NCBI RefSeq assembly: GCF_035046505.1
Contig: NC_089830.1
Location: 19,300,061 to 19,364,060 of the forward strand
Length of the DNA stretch: 64,000 nt
Reading direction: 5' to 3'
Source of the DNA: Tiliqua scincoides
Lineage: Eukaryota > Chordata > Lepidosauria > Squamata > Scincidae
The position numbers and the translations under genes were made by a program. The notes under the pieces were generated by a model. The model saw nothing but the letters and a program-made list of their open reading frames with translations, searched no databases and was not told where the DNA came from. This document shows positions 33,005 through 45,800 of this stretch, piece after piece; positions within the stretch are counted from its first letter, which is position 1; every line of letters starts with the position of its first letter.

Positions 33005-33620
33005 TTGGTTGGCAACCTTCAGTCTCGAAAGACTATGGTATAAGCCAGCGGTGCCCAAACTCCGGCCCTGGGGCCACTTGCGGTCATTGAGGCCTCTCAA
33101 TGCGACCCTCAGGGAGCCCCCAGTCTCCAATGAGCCTCTGGCCCTCCGGGGATTTGCTGGAGCCCACACTGGCCCGATGCAACTGCTCTCAGCGTGAGGG
33201 CAACTGTTTGACCTCTTGTGTGAGCTGTGGGATGAGGGTTCCCTCTAATGCTTGTTGTTTCATGTCTGTGATGCAGTAGCAGCAGCAAAGGAAAGGCCAG
33301 CCTTGCTTTGTGCAAGGCCTTTTTATAGACCTTGAGCTATTGCAAGACCATTCATTCATTCATAGAAGTTCATCTTTAATATATTCATTTATGTGAACGT
33401 ATGTAAATTTATTCAAATTTTAAATGTAAATTAATTCTTCCCCCCCCCGGCCCCCAACACAGTGTCAGAGAGACGATGTGGCCCTCCTGCCAAAAACTTT
33501 GGAAACCCCTGGTATAAGCCTACAGCACCCGGTATTCCCAGGTGGTCTCCCATCCAAGTACTAACCAGGCCTGACCCTGCTTAGCTTCCGAGATCAGACA
33601 AGATCAGGCATGTGCAGGGT
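33005..33620 (-). mobile_element. 5S-rRNA-derived SINE, split by a hAT element
   Basis: Reverse-oriented SINE: tail GGCAACCTTCAGTCTCGAAA at 33011-33037 and 5S rRNA 3' domain at about 33520-33615 (CCCAGGTGGTCTCCCATCCA, GCTTAGCTTCCGAGATCAGA). The halves are separated by the hAT insertion 33046-33511. Confidence 0.9.
33046..33511. mobile_element. hAT MITE, GGTGCCCAAAC family
   Basis: Termini CAGCGGTGCCCAAACTCCGG and CTTTGGAAACCCCTG; perfect 8-bp duplication GTATAAGC at 33038-33045 and 33512-33519. Inserted into the 5S SINE, hence younger. Confidence 0.93.
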
Positions 33621-33738
33621 AACAGTTGCTGATCTCAATTATGATCAGCAAAAGGAAGTTGTGTGTGCCCAGCTCAGGTTGATGGGGAAGAGCTGAGAGC
33701 TGGCTGGACAGTCTTAGATTTTTGCCTTTGGTACCATA

Positions 33739-33867
33739 TTAAAGGGGTTCATTGATCCAAAAGTGGAGGAGAAGCTCTTCAGGGGACAACACTTGTACAG
33801 AGTCATCACATTTTTCAGTCTCCTCTTCCCTGTAATTCAGCATCCAGGTAGGTGATTCTGTTAGTTT
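33739..33867 (-). CDS. IL20RB: IL20RB coding exon 7 (cytoplasmic tail and stop)
   Basis: Acceptor CCGCAG, then KLTESPTWMLNYREEETEK, CDDSVQVLSPEELLLHFW and INEPL, stop TAA at 33739-33741. It aligns over its whole length with the human tail (KITNSPQKL ... SPEELLRAW). No confident polyA signal was located downstream. Confidence 0.92.
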   Translation of the reverse strand, partial: KLTESPTWMLNYREEETEKCDDSVQVLSPEELLLHFWINEPL

Positions 33868-36800
33868 CTGCGGAAGGAAAAAAGAGATAGACTTAATGGG
33901 AGAAAGGCTTGGAAGCAGTCACTCCACTACATAGAAACCTTGACAGAGAATTATCATCCATCTTCCATATAGCGTTCTTTAAGTATTCAGACATGCCCAC
34001 CGAAACCAACACAGTTGCACATTATGTGACAGCATATTCGCCTGAACGAAGCCTTTTCATGGGGTGGTGCAGCAAGCAGGCACAGGGGCATTAGAGGCAG
34101 GACTAGAGGGCACAGCCTCACTTCCCCCTTCACTGAACATGAGAGAAGGAATGATTCAACAGAACAAAAAAAATACTCTTCTATAATTGGAGTTGGCAAG
34201 TCTCCAGAAACCACATCTTGTTCAAAGCTCAGATGGTGTAGTGGTTCAAGAATTGGACTTAGACCTGGAAGATCTAGGTTCAAGTCCCAGCTCAGCCATG
34301 AAGCTTCTTGGGTGACCTTGGGCCAGTCTCTCTCTCTCTCTCTCTCTCTCAGCCTCACCAACCTCTCAGGGCTGTTGTGAGGACGAAAGGAAGGAACCAT
34401 TTACGCCACCCTGAGCTCCTTGGAGGAATGGTGGCATACACATGTGAAAACTAAACATATAACTAGATTCTGTGAGCTGACTCATGGCAAGGCACTTTAC
34501 TTGCACAAAAGTCCCGAGGATGCAAATTTTGGGAATAAAACTCATCTTTCATCATGACAACTCCTGGGTGAGTTTCCATGTCTGTCTTCTCTGGGATTTA
34601 CAATGTCAAGGCAGGGCTGAAGAGTTCCAAATGTTCCCTTGTCCACTAATTAAAAAAACAAACAAGCAAATTACCAAAGTGTCTGGCAGGCCCTCCTCTG
34701 GGCAGCAGGAATACTGGCAGATCTTGCAGGTTTTCCAAGCCGCTAAAGGAAGGACCAAAACAGCTACGATGAAGATGACCAGGAAGAGTGGGGCAAAAGT
34801 CACCAACATGGCCTTGCCATCTGAAGACAAAGGGGAAATCACTAAAGGCCAAACTAGGTTTGTAAGCAAATATTTATTTAAATAACTTATACCCAACCTT
34901 TCCAAAAGCTCAAAGTGGCTTACGATACTTGATAAAGTACCAAAAAAAAAAATTCCACGTATTAAACATTGAAAATCTCAAACTTAATTTAAAAAGTCAG
35001 CACGGCAAATGGAAATAACAATTCTAAATGCAGGTAGGTGGTGTTAGGTACTAAAAAGCAATCTACAACAAGCTTAAAATACTGAGGCTGCAAACACAGA
35101 AGTACACAATAAAAGTAACAGGCCAAATAAACACAAATGTATGGTATAGAGGGGAGATTTCTACTGGATCTGTGTAAAAACATCCTGTGTGTATGTGGGG
35201 CTTGAACCTGGCTGGGGATGCACAGGGAGAGGAAGGCTTGCTCTTTCCCCATGCGCCATTTTGAAATCAAAAATCTCCCCCACACCACACTGGATTTGAA
35301 GTCACTTCATATGATTTTGAGCTCCAGAGCATGAGTTTTCAACCAGGCCCAAGACCTCCTGGTGCCTTTAGCTATTGTGTCCAAATTTCAGAACCACCTC
35401 TCAAGGCAGAAGCACCTGCCCAATACTCCTTTGTTTTAAGAAAGTGTTTCCCAACCCGGGGGTCATAACCCCCCAGGTAGTCATACATTTTTGGGGGGGC
35501 ACAAAACCCCTTAAGGAGGGTAGCAACCTGACCAGGGAACCATATCTATTGTTAGATTGGCACTTCCGGATTTAGCTTCTGATGTCACCAAATATGAATA
35601 AGTAAAAAAGAGATTTTTTTACTTACCTGTGTTTGGTGTTGGCAGCAGAAACCAAAAGTGCAGCACTAACGGCAGCTACAGGTTCCCCTCCTTAAGGGGG
35701 TAGCACCCCAACAAAGGTTGGAACCACTGTATCAAGAAAAAAAAAACATGAAGCTGTCTTTAAGTGGCGACAGCTTCCTTCTCAAAGGCTCTTCCCAACT
35801 TATGTTTTAACTGGGATTAAACATTTCCACTGTGATTTGGTTTTGCCATTTTATTTTATTTCTCAGGGCACTGTAGCCCTGACCAAATACTCCAGACTGC
35901 AACCCTGATCCAAATCACTTCCCTGTGTGGTGCTTTCTGGAAGAGAAAAAGCTGCTCGCATCCAGCATCTTTTTTGACCATCCAGCATTTAATACGGCCA
36001 TCAAGGTCTGGTATAAAAACACCCTGCATGTTTGGTTTTTTTTACCCCAGAAGCTGAAAAAGGCTGTTCTGGAACCAGTTACTTGGCAGAGATCCATCAA
36101 AGGAGCACAGACAGCTTCATCTTAATTAAAGGTGACTGCCCTCCTCTTGCAGAGGAAAATCACACCTGGGAAAAGGAGTGGCAATGTTGTCCTTACCTGC
36201 GGCCCGCACACACTGCACCTGGCTGAAATTGCTGCTTCGATTAATGGCTTCCACAAAGGTCTGTGCTGTGACACAGTATTCAGCTCCAGGTTCCATAGTA
36301 TCCAGGTGGATGGTGCTGCTGCTGTCTCTCTTCACTGTGTGGTACACCTTCAAGGAATTGGGGTTGAAAAGAAAATTCAGAGTCACAACAGATCCCAGGT
36401 ATGAGAGGAATTAACCAAGACTTCTGTGTGTGATTCTACCTTGCTTTTGTCCTCCTACCTAAGTTTGAAATTGACACCATTTCCCAAGCAGTAAAAAAAA
36501 CCCACCCTTTTGGGACAGGAAGTCATCTGTTTCTTTTTTTTCTTTTTTTGTAACCCATTTTGAGAACTTTTATTTTAAGACAGGGGTCTCCAAACCCTGG
36601 CCCGGGGGCCAGACACGGCATGCGGCGAACCTCTATCTGACCTGCAGCCAGCCTCTTATCCCCTAAAAGTCTCTGCCCCACTTGGCTGAACATGACTGGA
36701 GCTGGTTGCATCTGGAGGGTGTTCCAAGGGCCAGAGAGGTTGAATGAATGAGCCCATTCATTCATTTATTCACTCATCTAAGTTCCATGCCTAATTTATT

Positions 36801-39800
36801 TATATACATTTTATATTTAAATTTTTTTTCTGGCCCTCTACACCGCGCCAGATATTTGATGCAGCCCTCTGGTCAAAAAGTTTGGAGAACCCTGCTTTAA
36901 GAGAAGCATATATAAATACTAGTGTGACAGCTAAAAACTAAGGGAAAGGAGGTCTGATCTAGAGGGTAGAGCCTCCATTTGCCTGAAGATAACATCCACA
37001 AGGTAGCCAGTTTGAGGCCACCGGCACCGTGCGACCTTGAAGCAGCTGACAAGCTGAAGCCGAGCTATTCCATCTGCTCTGAGCGTGGGAGGATGGAGGC
37101 CAGCATGTGAAACCAGATCAGAGAGAAACACCTGACTGTTGTGGTTCTTGAAAGAAAGAACCTTCTTTCATTTGTAAAAATCCCTACGGGGATTTAAATA
37201 AGCCTGCCTATGTAAACCGCCTTGAATAAAGTCTTGAATAAAGACCAAGAAAGGCGGTATATAAATACCTGTATTATTATTATTATTATTATTATTAAGG
37301 GAAAGGCATGTTCACTGCATGGGAGGAGGTCTATCACGGGGGTGACATGTTGGCCTCTTGCACCAGGTGACACAAACCCTGGTGACGCCACTGACTCAAG
37401 GGTGTATGTCTCTTCCCCTGAAGCTGAAATAATGAGCACACTTATCTGGGAGAAAGCACCATTAAAAAAAATTGAGGGCGCAATCCTAACCACTTATGTC
37501 ACTGCTTTCCAGCACTGGGCAATGGCTGCTTTTCCAGCACTGGACATAAGGGCAATGCAGCTCCAAGGTAAGGGAACAAACATTCTCTTACTTTGAGGAG
37601 GCCACCTGAGTGACACCTAACTGCAGGATGTAGCACACGTCCCATTGGCACCGCTATGCCAGTGCTGGAAAGTACTGACATAAGGGGTTAGGATTGCGCC
37701 CTTAATTAAATATTTAAGGAACTTCTTTATAAGTACACACACAAATACAAATAAAATAAAAGCAAATGGCATTGTGGTTCTGTCAGATGAGATAGATAGA
37801 TCCCTAAACATCCAACAGCAGGTTTAGCCTGCTTGCCCAGGAGGAATATAGTTGCTTTACAAATGAAAGGTACCAAGTTCAGCACAGCTGAGCTTCTCAT
37901 TTACTGCTTCAAGCAGGACTGGAGAAACAGATGACTCTTCACAGTCCCTGAGTTACGGCTGGCCTGTTCGCCTGCCTTTCTCCAATTCTCCTCCTCCTAA
38001 TCCCAGAATCTGAAAAGGAATAGACGTCCTCTTTTTCCAGGTCATGTTCTCTTTTTTTAGCCTTGTGACCTGGAAAATAACTTAAATGTCCTCCTTTTCC
38101 CTGTGAGGAGGCCCCTGTAGGCAGAGCATAGCCTTCTGGTAATTAAGAAATTATATGTAATAAATTATGTGATACAGTGTTAAATTACTTAATAAATGTA
38201 AAACTATATTACATAGAGTATACGTTACACTCCTATTCAAAACATTCGTATTTTGATTTCATGTGGTTAATTTAAACTCAATGGGCACCATCTTAACCTG
38301 CACTGGAAACAGGCAGGCCAGTGGGCCTGTGCTGCATCCAGCACAAGTTTGGGGCCAAAAGCGGCGCAGCCCGAGGCAAGGGAAAACATTTCCCCTTACC
38401 CTATGTCGCACTGCTGCAGCCCCAATGGGTTTACTCGGATCTGCGCCGCCTGATGAGGTGATGCAGAGCCAAGTACAACAGAGCAACCAGAGGCAGCTTT
38501 GTGCCACTAGGGATGGGGCTAGGATCTGGATAACTGCCAGATCTTGGCCCCGCCTCCCGTTTCCGCCTGCTCCCGGGAATGCCCACCCTCCCTCCCTCCC
38601 TCCTTCCCTCCTCCTCCCTGCCCCCCCCAACCTCTGTGTCAGCTGAGCTTGGCCGACACAATTCACCTTTTCCCTGGGGCCTCTGTTGGTGTGGGGAGGC
38701 CGTCACACATTCGCGTGCCAGCCCATCTCCCCTCAGAGTGGCGCAAAAGTGTTTTATGGCACTTTTGTGGCACTTCCGGGCCAGCGCAAGGGACTGCCCA
38801 AATGCCAGGTAGGATTGCACCCTATATTATTATATTAGCCGCATGAAATCAATATATGGGTGTTTTTAGCTTTTATTTTGTCACATCCTACATTTTGCTT
38901 GGATGGCCCACATTTTGGGGTGGGCCATCTTGTCCTCTTTTGCAGTTCTGACATCTGGTCACCCTGAATGGAGGAAATGTGGAAGACAGCAGAGAGTAAG
39001 AGCCACTCCAGCTCAAAGCTCTCCTCTCCTCCCTCTTCTGCATTCTGAGACCGAGCACAAGACCCCAACGTACCTCATGGTCCCGGCCCTTCTTCCAGAA
39101 GATGATCCAGAATTCAAAGGCTGGTCCTAGTTGTTCCAGCTCTACTAGTAAATGATTTCCATCAGCCTTGACAGTCAGTGTGGGTGGAATGAGGGATGCT
39201 GTGAACAACAGACAGCCACCATGTGGCTATATCAAGGTCACACAAATCTCATTGCCTCAATCCAGGGAGGACGAATTTCTGTATTTTTTTGAAAAATTTA
39301 TATCCCGCCTTTCCCACTGAAGCAAACGCCCAAGGCGGCTTACAAATTTCCACAATAAAGTGTACAATGTACACAATAAAGTGTACAATGTACATACCAA
39401 GATCCAGGTCTACAGAGCTTGCGTCCTGAGTACACTTCTGTACTGCAGCGAGTCATGGACTCTTCGCTCACAACAGGAGAGGAAACTGAACACTTTCCAC
39501 ATGCGCTGCCTCCGACGCATTCTCGGCATCACCTGGCAGGACAAAGTTCCAAACAACATAGTCCTGGAACGTGCTGGAATCCCTAGCATGTATGCACTGC
39601 TGAAACAGAGATGCCTGCATTGGCTCGGTCATGTCGTGAGAATGAATGATGGCCGGATCCCAAAGGATCTCCTCTATGGAGAACTCGTGCAAGGAAAGTG
39701 CCCTACAGGTAGACCACAGCTGCGATACAAGGACATCTGCAAGAGGGATCTGAAGGCCTTAGGAGTGGAGCTCAACAAGTGGGAAACCCTGGCCTCTGAG

Positions 39801-42800
39801 CGGCCCGCTTGGAGGCAGGCTGTGCAGCATGGCCTTTCCCAGTTTGAAGAGACATGTGGCCAACAGACTGAGGCAAAGAAGGAAGGCCCATAGCCAGGGA
39901 GACAGACCAGGGACAGACTGCACTTGCTCCCAGTGTGGAAGGGATTGTCACCCCCGAATCGGCCTTTTCAGCCACACTAGACGCTGTTCCTGAACCACCA
40001 TTCAGAGCGTGATACCAGAGTCTTTCGAGACTGAAGGTTGCCAACAACAAGTACAGCAATTCCTCACTTAAAGTTGTTGATAGGCTACAACTTTTAAGTT
40101 AAATAATGAATCCTATTTTTCCAGTTGGCTAATTGATATACAGGCAGATCTTGGCCCTTCTGAGGACCGAAAACCACAGCTTCTGATTTTCAGCGCTCTG
40201 TGTAGGAATCCTCCCTTCCGTTAAGGTCACCAGAGGATGTGTTGCCTACCTGTAAGATATGGGGCAAATAGCAGTTTCTTTCTAGTGGGGTGGTGGTTTT
40301 CAGAAACAGCATAGGGAAAGAGTGAAACCCATCTCATTCAATGCTGTGGTCCTACTTCAAATTTGCACTACCTGACAGCAGCTTTTAAAAGAATTGACAG
40401 AGACAGAAGATGCATCCAAATCATAAATCCTTAACGTCTCATCCAGTCTGAACATAAAAAGAACCCTGCTAGATCAGGATATGAGGCGTATCTAGTCTAG
40501 CATCTTAGTTCTCACTGTGGTCCCCCAGCTGCCTATAGGAAGCTGACAAGCAGGAAGGAATAGCAAACCCCTCCTCTCACCATTGCTCTGCTAGAACTGG
40601 TATTTTGAAATATACTGCCTCTGATGTTAAAGGTAGCGCAGAGCCATCATGACTAGTTGGATACTCATAGTCCTCTCTATGCAAGACTTGAGATTAGGAG
40701 GGACGGGGTGCGGCATAGCATGGCCTTCTCGTTTGTGGCTCCATTTGGGCAGGAGGTCTGGTCTAGAGGGTAGAGCCTCCGTCTGCCTGAAGATAACATC
40801 CACAAGGTCGCCAGTTCGAGGCCACCGGCATCCTGTGACCTTGAAGCAGCTGACAAGCTGAAGCCGAGCTATTCCACCTGCTCTGAGCTTGGGAGGATGG
40901 AGGCCAGAGTGTGAAGCCAGATCAGAATGAAACACCTGAATGTAGTGGTTCTTGAAAGAAAGAACCTTCTTTCAATTGTAAAAATCCCTATTTAATAAGG
41001 GATTTGGATAAGCCTGCCTATGTAAATCGCCTTGAATAAAGTCTTGAATAAAGACCAAGAAAGGTGGTATATAAATACCTGTTATTATTATTATTATTAT
41101 TATTTAAAGATTATGGAATCTATTACCCAAGGGCCAAACTAGGATTATATTGTGTAGTTTGGCTGTGGCGTGCTCAGAGAGTTTTTTCGGTGGGTAAATA
41201 GCTGGGAGGGGGTGCTGACCCTTGATTGAGACCCTGGCATGGAAGGAGGGGGTTTTAACATTGCACGGTCCTGATCATATCTCCTGTGCACACCCCAGTT
41301 GCTATTTACTCCAAAAGGATAAATACATTGGCATTGTTTCAATCTCATTTCTTGGAAGTTGCCCGGTTGCTCAGTATGGAAATGTTTTCCTGGCAGTAAT
41401 TTCAGTGGATGTGAACGTGGCTTTCTGCACAATGAGAATCAAGACTGACATTCATGGCTGGCTTCTCTGATCCAGATACACTGAAGTCTCAGTCCACACT
41501 GGTCCATACCCATCCATACAGCAGACGAGCTGTTATAACACCAAAGCTGATTGGCTAGAAAGTGCAAGTGGCTTCCAGCTATCAGTCTTTGAATGGTGCA
41601 AAGGACCATCAAGCAGATACCCAACACATATCTCACCTCTGAGTCTTACATTTGTCCTCAATTTTTTGCTCACCCAGTCTTGTTTTTCTGGTAGCAAGTC
41701 CCTGGGGCTAAGGTGGAGCAAAATGTTCTCTCCATTACCAGAACTAGGCAGTTGGCAATCTTGCACAGACTTGCAATCTCTCTTGCGTTGCAAAGATACC
41801 ATTTTGCCTGCAGGCTCCGGCTAGTAGTAAAAGTACCAGCAGGAGCTAGGGAGAGGACAAACCAGTTCAGACCAGGAGGGAGACTATACCAGTGGTCAGG
41901 GCCTAGGAGAGGGGAGTAAAGGGGGTAATTTGTACCTGGGTCCAGGGTCCGAAAGGGGGCCCAGGAGCCAAAGGAGGGGGCCTAGAAAGTTCCTGGATCT
42001 GACATTTTCCTATCTTACCTGAACTAACTGCCAGCGCATAATGCTGGGGCACAGCCATGTGCATGCAGTGTTAACTGCTGCCGCAAGCCATACACACCAG
42101 GCCCAGGAAAGCATCCATGACCCTCCTCAACACAGTGTCAAATCTGGGAGGAAACTGGCCTGCTACAGTAGCTCATTGGCTTGTGGATCCTATAACCATG
42201 ATGGAGTGTATAGAAGCTCAGGGACCCAGCTGTGGGGTTATAGCTACTGTAGAAGTTCATTTTGATTCATTCTAGTGTGAGCCTAAATATGATAATGCTA
42301 ATATTCTGCAATCCATTTTCTATATTTCAAAAATTTTAGAGAGACTTAGGAGTGGTTTTCCATATGACTTTATCTAGCTGCTAATGCCACATGGTTGGGT
42401 AGACCTGGACTCTGCATCAAGAAGCCTAGTAGACCTAACCTTCAAAGACTTTTGTGGCTCTTAGCATCCTTCCCCATCTTATTTTGCCCCCCCCCCTTTC
42501 TGCCCATCCAAATTCCCCCCCTTCCTCTTTGGGAAGAAGTCCAGAAGAAACTTTGTACCCCCTTCTAAAATTCCTCTCATTGGTTCTGCCAGTGGTTCAC
42601 AAACTGTGGGTTGGGACCCACTAGTAGGTCTCAACCTGATTTTTGGTGGGGCGCCAAAGTGTGATGGAAAGATCAGAAAACTAATTGTTTTCTGATTATT
42701 CAAAAATTCAAGGCTATTCAAAAATTAAATACTGTAGCTTCTAATTACCCAGCAAAGAGCTCAGCTCCTGCAGTTTGTAAGCAAGTGTACCTATAAGGAG

Positions 42801-45800
42801 ATAAATGTTTGAGGGTCTTTTTTCTGGTTATTATTACTTTTTCTAGATCTTTTTTAAAAGTCTGGTAAACCGAGATGGGTCCTGATGGCGCATTGTTTTA
42901 AAAAGTGGGTCCCTGTGCTACAAATTTTGAGAACCACTGGACTATACCGATAAAAAATATGATGTAGAAAAAAGGTACTTTCAATGGCTGCATCAGAAAA
43001 AAAATATTAAGGGGAACACAGAAGGGGCAAAGTGCATTTTGGGACTTTCTAGAAAGACTTTCCTGCATATTATGTCTCTACCAGATAATCTGCATCTCAA
43101 ACTGTCTTACTGCCAGGTTTAAAATAGGACAGAGCTGCTGTCTCTAAGAGCTGGTGCAGAAGACATAAGGTCAACTGGTGCAGCTTTTCATGGTTCAGGC
43201 ATCAAACTGCACCTGTTGAATACGACAGGGGGTAGCTACTCAGTGAGCAAGGGAGATAACACCAGAACCAGGGGACATCCACTAAAATTGAGTGTTGTGA
43301 GAGTTAGGACAGACAAAAGAAAAATATTTCTTTACTCAGCGTGTGGTTGGTCTGTGGAACTCCTTGCCATAGGATGTGGTGACGGCATCTGGCCTGGATG
43401 CCTTTAAAAGGGGATTGGACAAGTTTCTGGAGGAAAAATCCATTACGGGTTACAAGCCATGATGTGTATGTGCAACCTCCTGATTTTAGAAATGGGCTAT
43501 GTCAGATGCAAGGGAGGGCACCAGGATGCAGGTCTCTTGTTATCTGGTGTGCTTCCTGGGGCATTTGGTGGGCTGCTGTGAGATACAGGAAACTGGACTA
43601 GATGGGCCTATGGCCTGATCTAGTGGGGCTGTTCTTATGTTCTTATGAGATGCCCCCTCATATAAACATTGTTTCCTCTAGGTCAGCATTGTCTGCAGCT
43701 ATCTAGGATTCCAGACAGCTTCCCCAGCCAACTTTGCCTGAGGACTCCAAGGACTGAACATGGACTTTTTTCCCTTTTTTCTAGACAAGAGTCCCAAATG
43801 CTGTAGCCTTTCCTCGTAAGGGAGTGCCCCAGCCCAGTAATAATTTTTGTCGCTCTCTTCTGCACCTTTTCCGTTTCCACTATATGGAAATGGTCTATGT
43901 ATTATTTACTCAGAAGTAAGCTCTGTTGTGTTCAGTAAGACTTATCCCAGGTAAACCTGCATAACATTGTAGTAAAATGAGTTACATAAGAACATAAGAA
44001 GAGCCCCGCTGGATCAGGCCAAAGGCCCATCTAGTCCAGCTTCCTGCATCTTACAGTGGCCCACCAGCACTGGGGAAAAATGATGACCTAGACATTCTGC
44101 CCTAAGCAAATTTCTCAGTTTGCTTCTTGCTAAACCTGATGCTTCTTCTCAAGTTCCTTCTGAAAAACATTTCAAAGGTAGCACCTAAGCACTCCTGCTG
44201 GAGGAGGTCCTACTCTCCCTTGACTACACTACTGGTGAGGACTAGAGCCCCTAATTGTGCCATTAGGGCAAAACAAGGCATATGAACACTTACTTGTGAC
44301 ACGGTTGAAGAACTGGTTGAGAGTGGCCCAGCATGAGACTTGTGTACCCACAGCTGCCCTCACACGTACATTGTATGGGACGGTGGCAGAAATGTCTTCT
44401 GTGATGTCACACTGTGTATTGCTAATGTTTGAACACTCTCCAACAGGGATCCAGCTGTCATTGGCGTAGTCTCTCTCATATTCTCTGGTGAAAATGACAA
44501 CACATATAAGGAAGGGGCATCATATAGTCCAGGGGCGACCAAACTTGCTTAAAACAAGAGCTGCATATGATAAACTCCAGGTGTTTGAGAGCCACAAGAG
44601 AGATATTTGGCCACCCCTGAGCCTGTCCCGGACAGGTAGTTGTCCAGATGGATCTGACTTGGGGCACAATCCTAACCAGGTCTACTCAGAAGTAAGTCCT
44701 ATTTTGTTCAATGGGGCTTGCTCTCAGGAAAGTGTGGTTAGGACTGCAGCCTAGTCTAGCATTCTGGTTTCTGCGATCATTCACCAGCTGTCTCCTGGAA
44801 TTCCACAATCACAAGCTGAAGACAAACAGACTTCCTATATCATTACCCACAGCACCTGTTATTCATACATTCATTCAGAGCATACAACCTCTGACTCTGG
44901 AAGCTCCATTGAGCCATCATGACTTGATAGATCTCTTCCATGTAGTTGTCAATTCCCCCTTGAAAGCCAGCTAAGATAGTGGCCTTCATCACATCCACAA
45001 TTCACTTTGGTTGATCCCCCAAATGGTCCCCTGGATTTGAAAAAGCAGGAGAGGAAGTGAAGAGGAGAAGAGGTCAGAATGGTGGTTAGAGCAGCCCACC
45101 CCCTCCTCCATGATTTGTCTTCTGCTCCACTCCTCTCTTTTTTGAATTCAAGGACCAGAAGGAAGAATGGAAAGAAGCAGGAAGATAGGCATGTGCCCCT
45201 TACCAATCTGTCACCTAAGGCAACGGCCTCAGTTGGCCCCATGGGTGGGCCAGCTCCCTTCCTTATAGAGTTCTGCTGGTGGAGATTTGTGCTTTCATAC
45301 ATTCTATCTATAGCTCAGTTATACAGAATATTGCCTCCAAACAGGGCAGAACGGCTTGCAAATAAACATTTGCGCAATCGCTAGACAGTATTTTTCCTAG
45401 CAGCACCCAACAATGTGCGTCACAAACTTGCCTAATGGCTCCGGGCAGAAAAAGCTGCCAAAATAAGAGATTCCCTCTCACTTTTTCAAGTGGGCTGAGA
45501 GCCCAATCCTATGCGTGTCGATTCAGAAGTAAATCCCATTATAGACATTGGGGCTTACTCCCAGGTAAGTATGGATAGGATTAGAACATAAGAACATAAG
45601 AACAGCCCCACTGGATCAGGCCATAGGCCCATCTAGTCCAGCTTTCTGTATCTCTCTTCCCACTCTCTCCAACAGGCCTTGCATGGATTGGGGTCCCACT
45701 CTATATCTTATTTAGCATGTCCACTAACCTACCCTGTACCAGACTCTGCCTGAAATTAGCTAACATCCACAAGGAGAAAAAAACAGAACAAGAAAACTTA

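Noticed and set aside
39360-39893. 177-codon open frame as a host gene
   Set aside because: It is the C-terminal part of a LINE protein, matched by two other copies in the window.
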